This document shows positions 6,460 to 8,071 of a stretch of 8,071 nucleotides of DNA, piece after piece. The position numbers were made by a program, and so were the translations under genes. A model generated the notes under the pieces. That model saw nothing but the letters and a program-made list of their open reading frames with translations, ran no database searches and was not told the origin of the DNA. Source of the DNA: an uncultured Pseudorhodobacter sp. (lineage in GTDB: Bacteria; Pseudomonadota; Alphaproteobacteria; Rhodobacterales; Rhodobacteraceae); NCBI GenBank assembly GCA_945957495.1, contig CAMFLG010000126.1, positions 1-8,071 of the forward strand, read 5' to 3'. Position 1 is the stretch's first letter. Every line of letters starts with the position of its first letter.

Positions 6460-6864
6460 AACCTCCAAGGCACGTCAGGTCGCAACAAACCCCGTCCCAA
6501 ACACGGTTGCAAGACTGCTGCGACGATCAATCGGGCACCCGATCTGCGCAATCCCGCCAATCGACAACACAGCCGCCAAATCGGACCACTCCACCGTAAT
6601 TTCTTGATGATTTGTCTCGAAAATCTTGGCCAGTCCAATCGAGTTGCTGGGGCGTAACTCCTTCAGAAATCATGGCATGAGGGTGTTGTGCTGCGGCGGC
6701 CCTCAGTTCAGATATGTTTGGGGATCATTTTTTGGGTGCAGGCGGTTCGGTAAACTGAAAGTGTGCCGCGCCGGTTGAAACGGCGTTGACCCTGTGGGGT
6801 AGAAAGCCAAAAAAGGGCTTAGCCCTGCTGCTGCGCAGGCGATGGAAAGCAGGAGCGGGCCACA
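6460..6864. other. Intergenic region without a convincing gene, upstream of the efflux adaptor
   Basis: No + strand gene is apparent here. GC content is lower than in the flanking genes. The left half carries a possible - strand coding remnant (listed separately) and a palindrome ATCGGG-CA-CCCGAT at 6530-6543. The right half should hold the promoter of the efflux adaptor. TTGAAA (6775-6780) and TTGACC (6786-6791) resemble -35 boxes, but neither has a good -10 at normal spacing. Just upstream of the adaptor are three short alternative stems: AAGCC 6804-6808 with GGCTT 6816-6820, GGGCT 6815-6819 with AGCCC 6821-6825, and CCTGC 6824-6828 with GCAGG 6835-6839. I see no tRNA or known riboswitch. 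Confidence 0.5.
6475..6669 (-). pseudogene. Possible short or degraded coding remnant on the minus strand
   Basis: Reading leftward, an open frame of 64 codons runs from 6669 to a TGA at 6475-6477. Part of its translation reads like a real protein, for example IGLAKIFETNHQEITVEW and then LAAVLSIGGIAQIGC, ending in FGTGFVAT. It has no ATG or GTG near its beginning and is preceded by an in-frame TGA at 6670-6672. A different frame just upstream (from 6724, including HAMISEGVTPQQLDW) is also open, so a frameshift may separate two parts of one old gene. The terminator-like hairpin at 6428-6459 lies 15 bases past the stop, with its T-rich tail in the leftward direction, which fits a real former gene. 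I do not recognise the family. Chance open frames of this length are common in GC-rich DNA, so confidence is low. Confidence 0.25.
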
Positions 6865-8023
6865 GTGTCGATCTGGAAACAACTTGTTCTGTGCCTGATC
6901 GTTGTGGTCATTGCCGGTTTCGCCGTTCTGTGGCTGTCCCCAACCGCCGCACGCTTTGCCGCCCAGAACGGGCTTGCGGCGCCGCTGGCCGCGATGGGGA
7001 TTCCGCCTGCCGCGACACCTGCACCGGATCAGGCATCTGCCTCGGGTAAATCCGCACAGCCCGGCGCTGCAGCGCCGTCGGGGCGCGGCGGTGCGGGCGG
7101 CGGACGCAAGGCAACGGTTGTGCTGCAACCGGCCGGAACCGCCATCATCAACGACAAGGTCACGGCGCTTGGCACCGCAACCGCGCTGCAATCCGTCACG
7201 GTTCAGCCCAAAGCCAGCGGCACCCTGACCGAAATCGCGGTGCAATCCGGGCAGGCCGTGCAGGCGGGTGACGTGCTTGCGCGACTGGATTCAAACGTGC
7301 AGCAGATCGCCCGCGACAAGGCCGACCTGACCCTGCAGGACGCGCGGCGCACGTTGGAGCGCAACAAGGTTTTGGTGCAAAACAACGCAGCCCCGGTCAA
7401 TCAGACCCAGGCCGTCGAGCTTGCCGCCCAGATGGCAGAGCTTTCCCTGCGGCAGGCCGAACAGGATCTGGCCGACCGCACCGTGATTGCGCCGATTTCG
7501 GGCGTGGCGGGCATTGTAAAGCTGAACGCTGGCAATGATGTGACCTCAAGCACCGCGATTGTGACCATCGAGAATGCCTCGTCGCTGCTGGTCAACTTCT
7601 GGCTGCCCGAGCGTCTGGCCGGTCAGGTCAGCTTGGGCGCAGAGGCCACTTTGCTGCCGGTGGCGCAACCGGACCGCAGCCTGACGGCCAAGATTGCCTC
7701 CATCGACAATCAGATTGATCCCGCCAGCGGCACCTTTCAGGTGCAGGCGCAGGTGGAAAACACCGATGCCCGGTTGCAGGCGGGCATGGCTTTTACCGTG
7801 GTGATGCAATTCGTCGGGCAAAGTTTCGTGACGGTGGATCCGCTTGCGGTGCAATGGGGCTCTGACGGTGCCTATGTCTGGCGCTATGCCGAGGGCAAGG
7901 TTGAAAAGATGCCGGTGCGCATCGTGCAGCGCAACACCGAAACCGTGCTGGTCGCGGGCGAGATTGCAGCAGGCGACCGCATCGTGACCGAAGGGCTGGA
8001 CGGGCTGAAACCCGGGGCAGAGG
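6865..8023 (+). CDS. RND-type efflux periplasmic adaptor subunit (HlyD/AcrA family), 3' truncated by contig end
   Basis: This gene encodes a membrane fusion protein that links an inner-membrane RND pump to an outer-membrane channel in tripartite drug or metal efflux. The start is GTG 6865: AGGAG at 6851-6855 is well spaced, an in-frame TAG at 6820 blocks anything longer, and the N-terminus becomes a clean membrane anchor (LVLCLIVVVIAGFAVLWL, 7-24). A Pro/Ala/Gly-rich linker at about 47-81 follows. Next come the lipoyl/barrel half-motif VQPKASGTLTEIAVQSGQAV at 113-132, with GDVLARLDS after it, a helical hairpin at about 145-200, and the second half-motif DRTVIAPISGVAGIVKLNAG at 204-223. The beta-barrel contains IDNQIDPASGTFQVQ at 280-294. 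The last genomic codon is Glu 386, inside DRIVTEGLDGLKPGAE, so only the extreme C-terminus is missing. An RND pump gene would normally follow but is not in the window. Confidence 0.9.
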
Positions 8024-8071
8024 CTGTCTCTTATACACATCTGACGCTGCCGACGACTAGTCGAGGGGTGG
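8024..8071. other. Illumina Nextera adapter sequence (library artefact)
   Basis: Bases 8024-8042 read CTGTCTCTTATACACATCT, the 19-bp Tn5 mosaic end, and 8043-8056 read GACGCTGCCGACGA, completing the standard Nextera read-through adapter. Bases 8057-8064 (CTAGTCGA) sit exactly where the i5 index belongs and match, from memory, the reverse complement of the Nextera XT S513 index. The remaining G-rich bases (8065-8071) do not match the expected continuation and look like a low-quality read tail. None of this is genomic, and it should be trimmed. Confidence 0.97.

Noticed and set aside
1..8023. CRISPR array, tRNA, rRNA or insertion sequence
   Set aside because: No regularly spaced repeats, tRNA-like cloverleaf, rRNA segments or intact transposase were seen on either strand.
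7546..8040. Minus-strand ORFs beginning MCIRDS and MYKRQ at the window end
   Set aside because: Their start codons lie in the Nextera adapter, and the rest is antisense to the efflux adaptor gene. They are artefacts.
8024..8042. Tn5 or other transposon end as a natural mobile element
   Set aside because: The mosaic end is directly followed by the commercial adapter and an index-like sequence, so it comes from library preparation rather than an insertion in the genome.

Overview
The window looks like alphaproteobacterial, most probably Rhodobacterales (Rhodobacter-like), chromosomal DNA. The reasons are its high GC content, strong G/C preference at third codon positions, compact operon layout and the style of the proteins. 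This is inference from composition and family resemblance; no rRNA or other marker gene is present. All confidently called genes lie on the + strand.

Region 1 (1-4710) is one tightly packed operon for uptake and oxygenolytic breakdown of a small organic, probably organosulfur, compound. It encodes an MsuE-type NAD(P)H:FMN reductase, a flavin-dependent monooxygenase of the NtaA/SnaA/DszA branch of the bacterial luciferase-like (LLM) superfamily, and a complete sulfonate/nitrate/taurine-type ABC importer in the order permease, periplasmic binding protein, ATPase. The logic is that of ssu/msu/tau systems: import the substrate, reduce FMN with the small reductase, and let the monooxygenase use FMNH2 and O2 to cleave it, usually releasing sulfite. 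The actual substrate cannot be read from the sequence.

Region 2 (4711-6418) starts with a 185-base spacer that shares short motifs with the leader of the first gene. It is followed by a 49-codon ORF (4896-5045) with a good ribosome binding site and one predicted transmembrane helix. That ORF overlaps by ATGA the start of a 458-residue FAD/NAD(P)-binding protein with two dinucleotide-binding motifs. The two look translationally coupled. They may be an accessory unit of the monooxygenase operon or an independent one.

Region 3 (6419-6864) has no convincing + strand gene. It holds a strong 10-bp hairpin just after the flavoprotein gene and, on the - strand, a possible short or degraded coding remnant ending at that hairpin.

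Region 4 (6865-8023) is a GTG-started RND-type efflux periplasmic adaptor (HlyD/AcrA family), cut off near its C-terminus. The genome sequence really ends at about 8023. Bases 8024-8071 are an Illumina Nextera transposase adapter, followed by what looks like an i5 index and a low-quality tail. The window therefore ends in library artefact, not biology.
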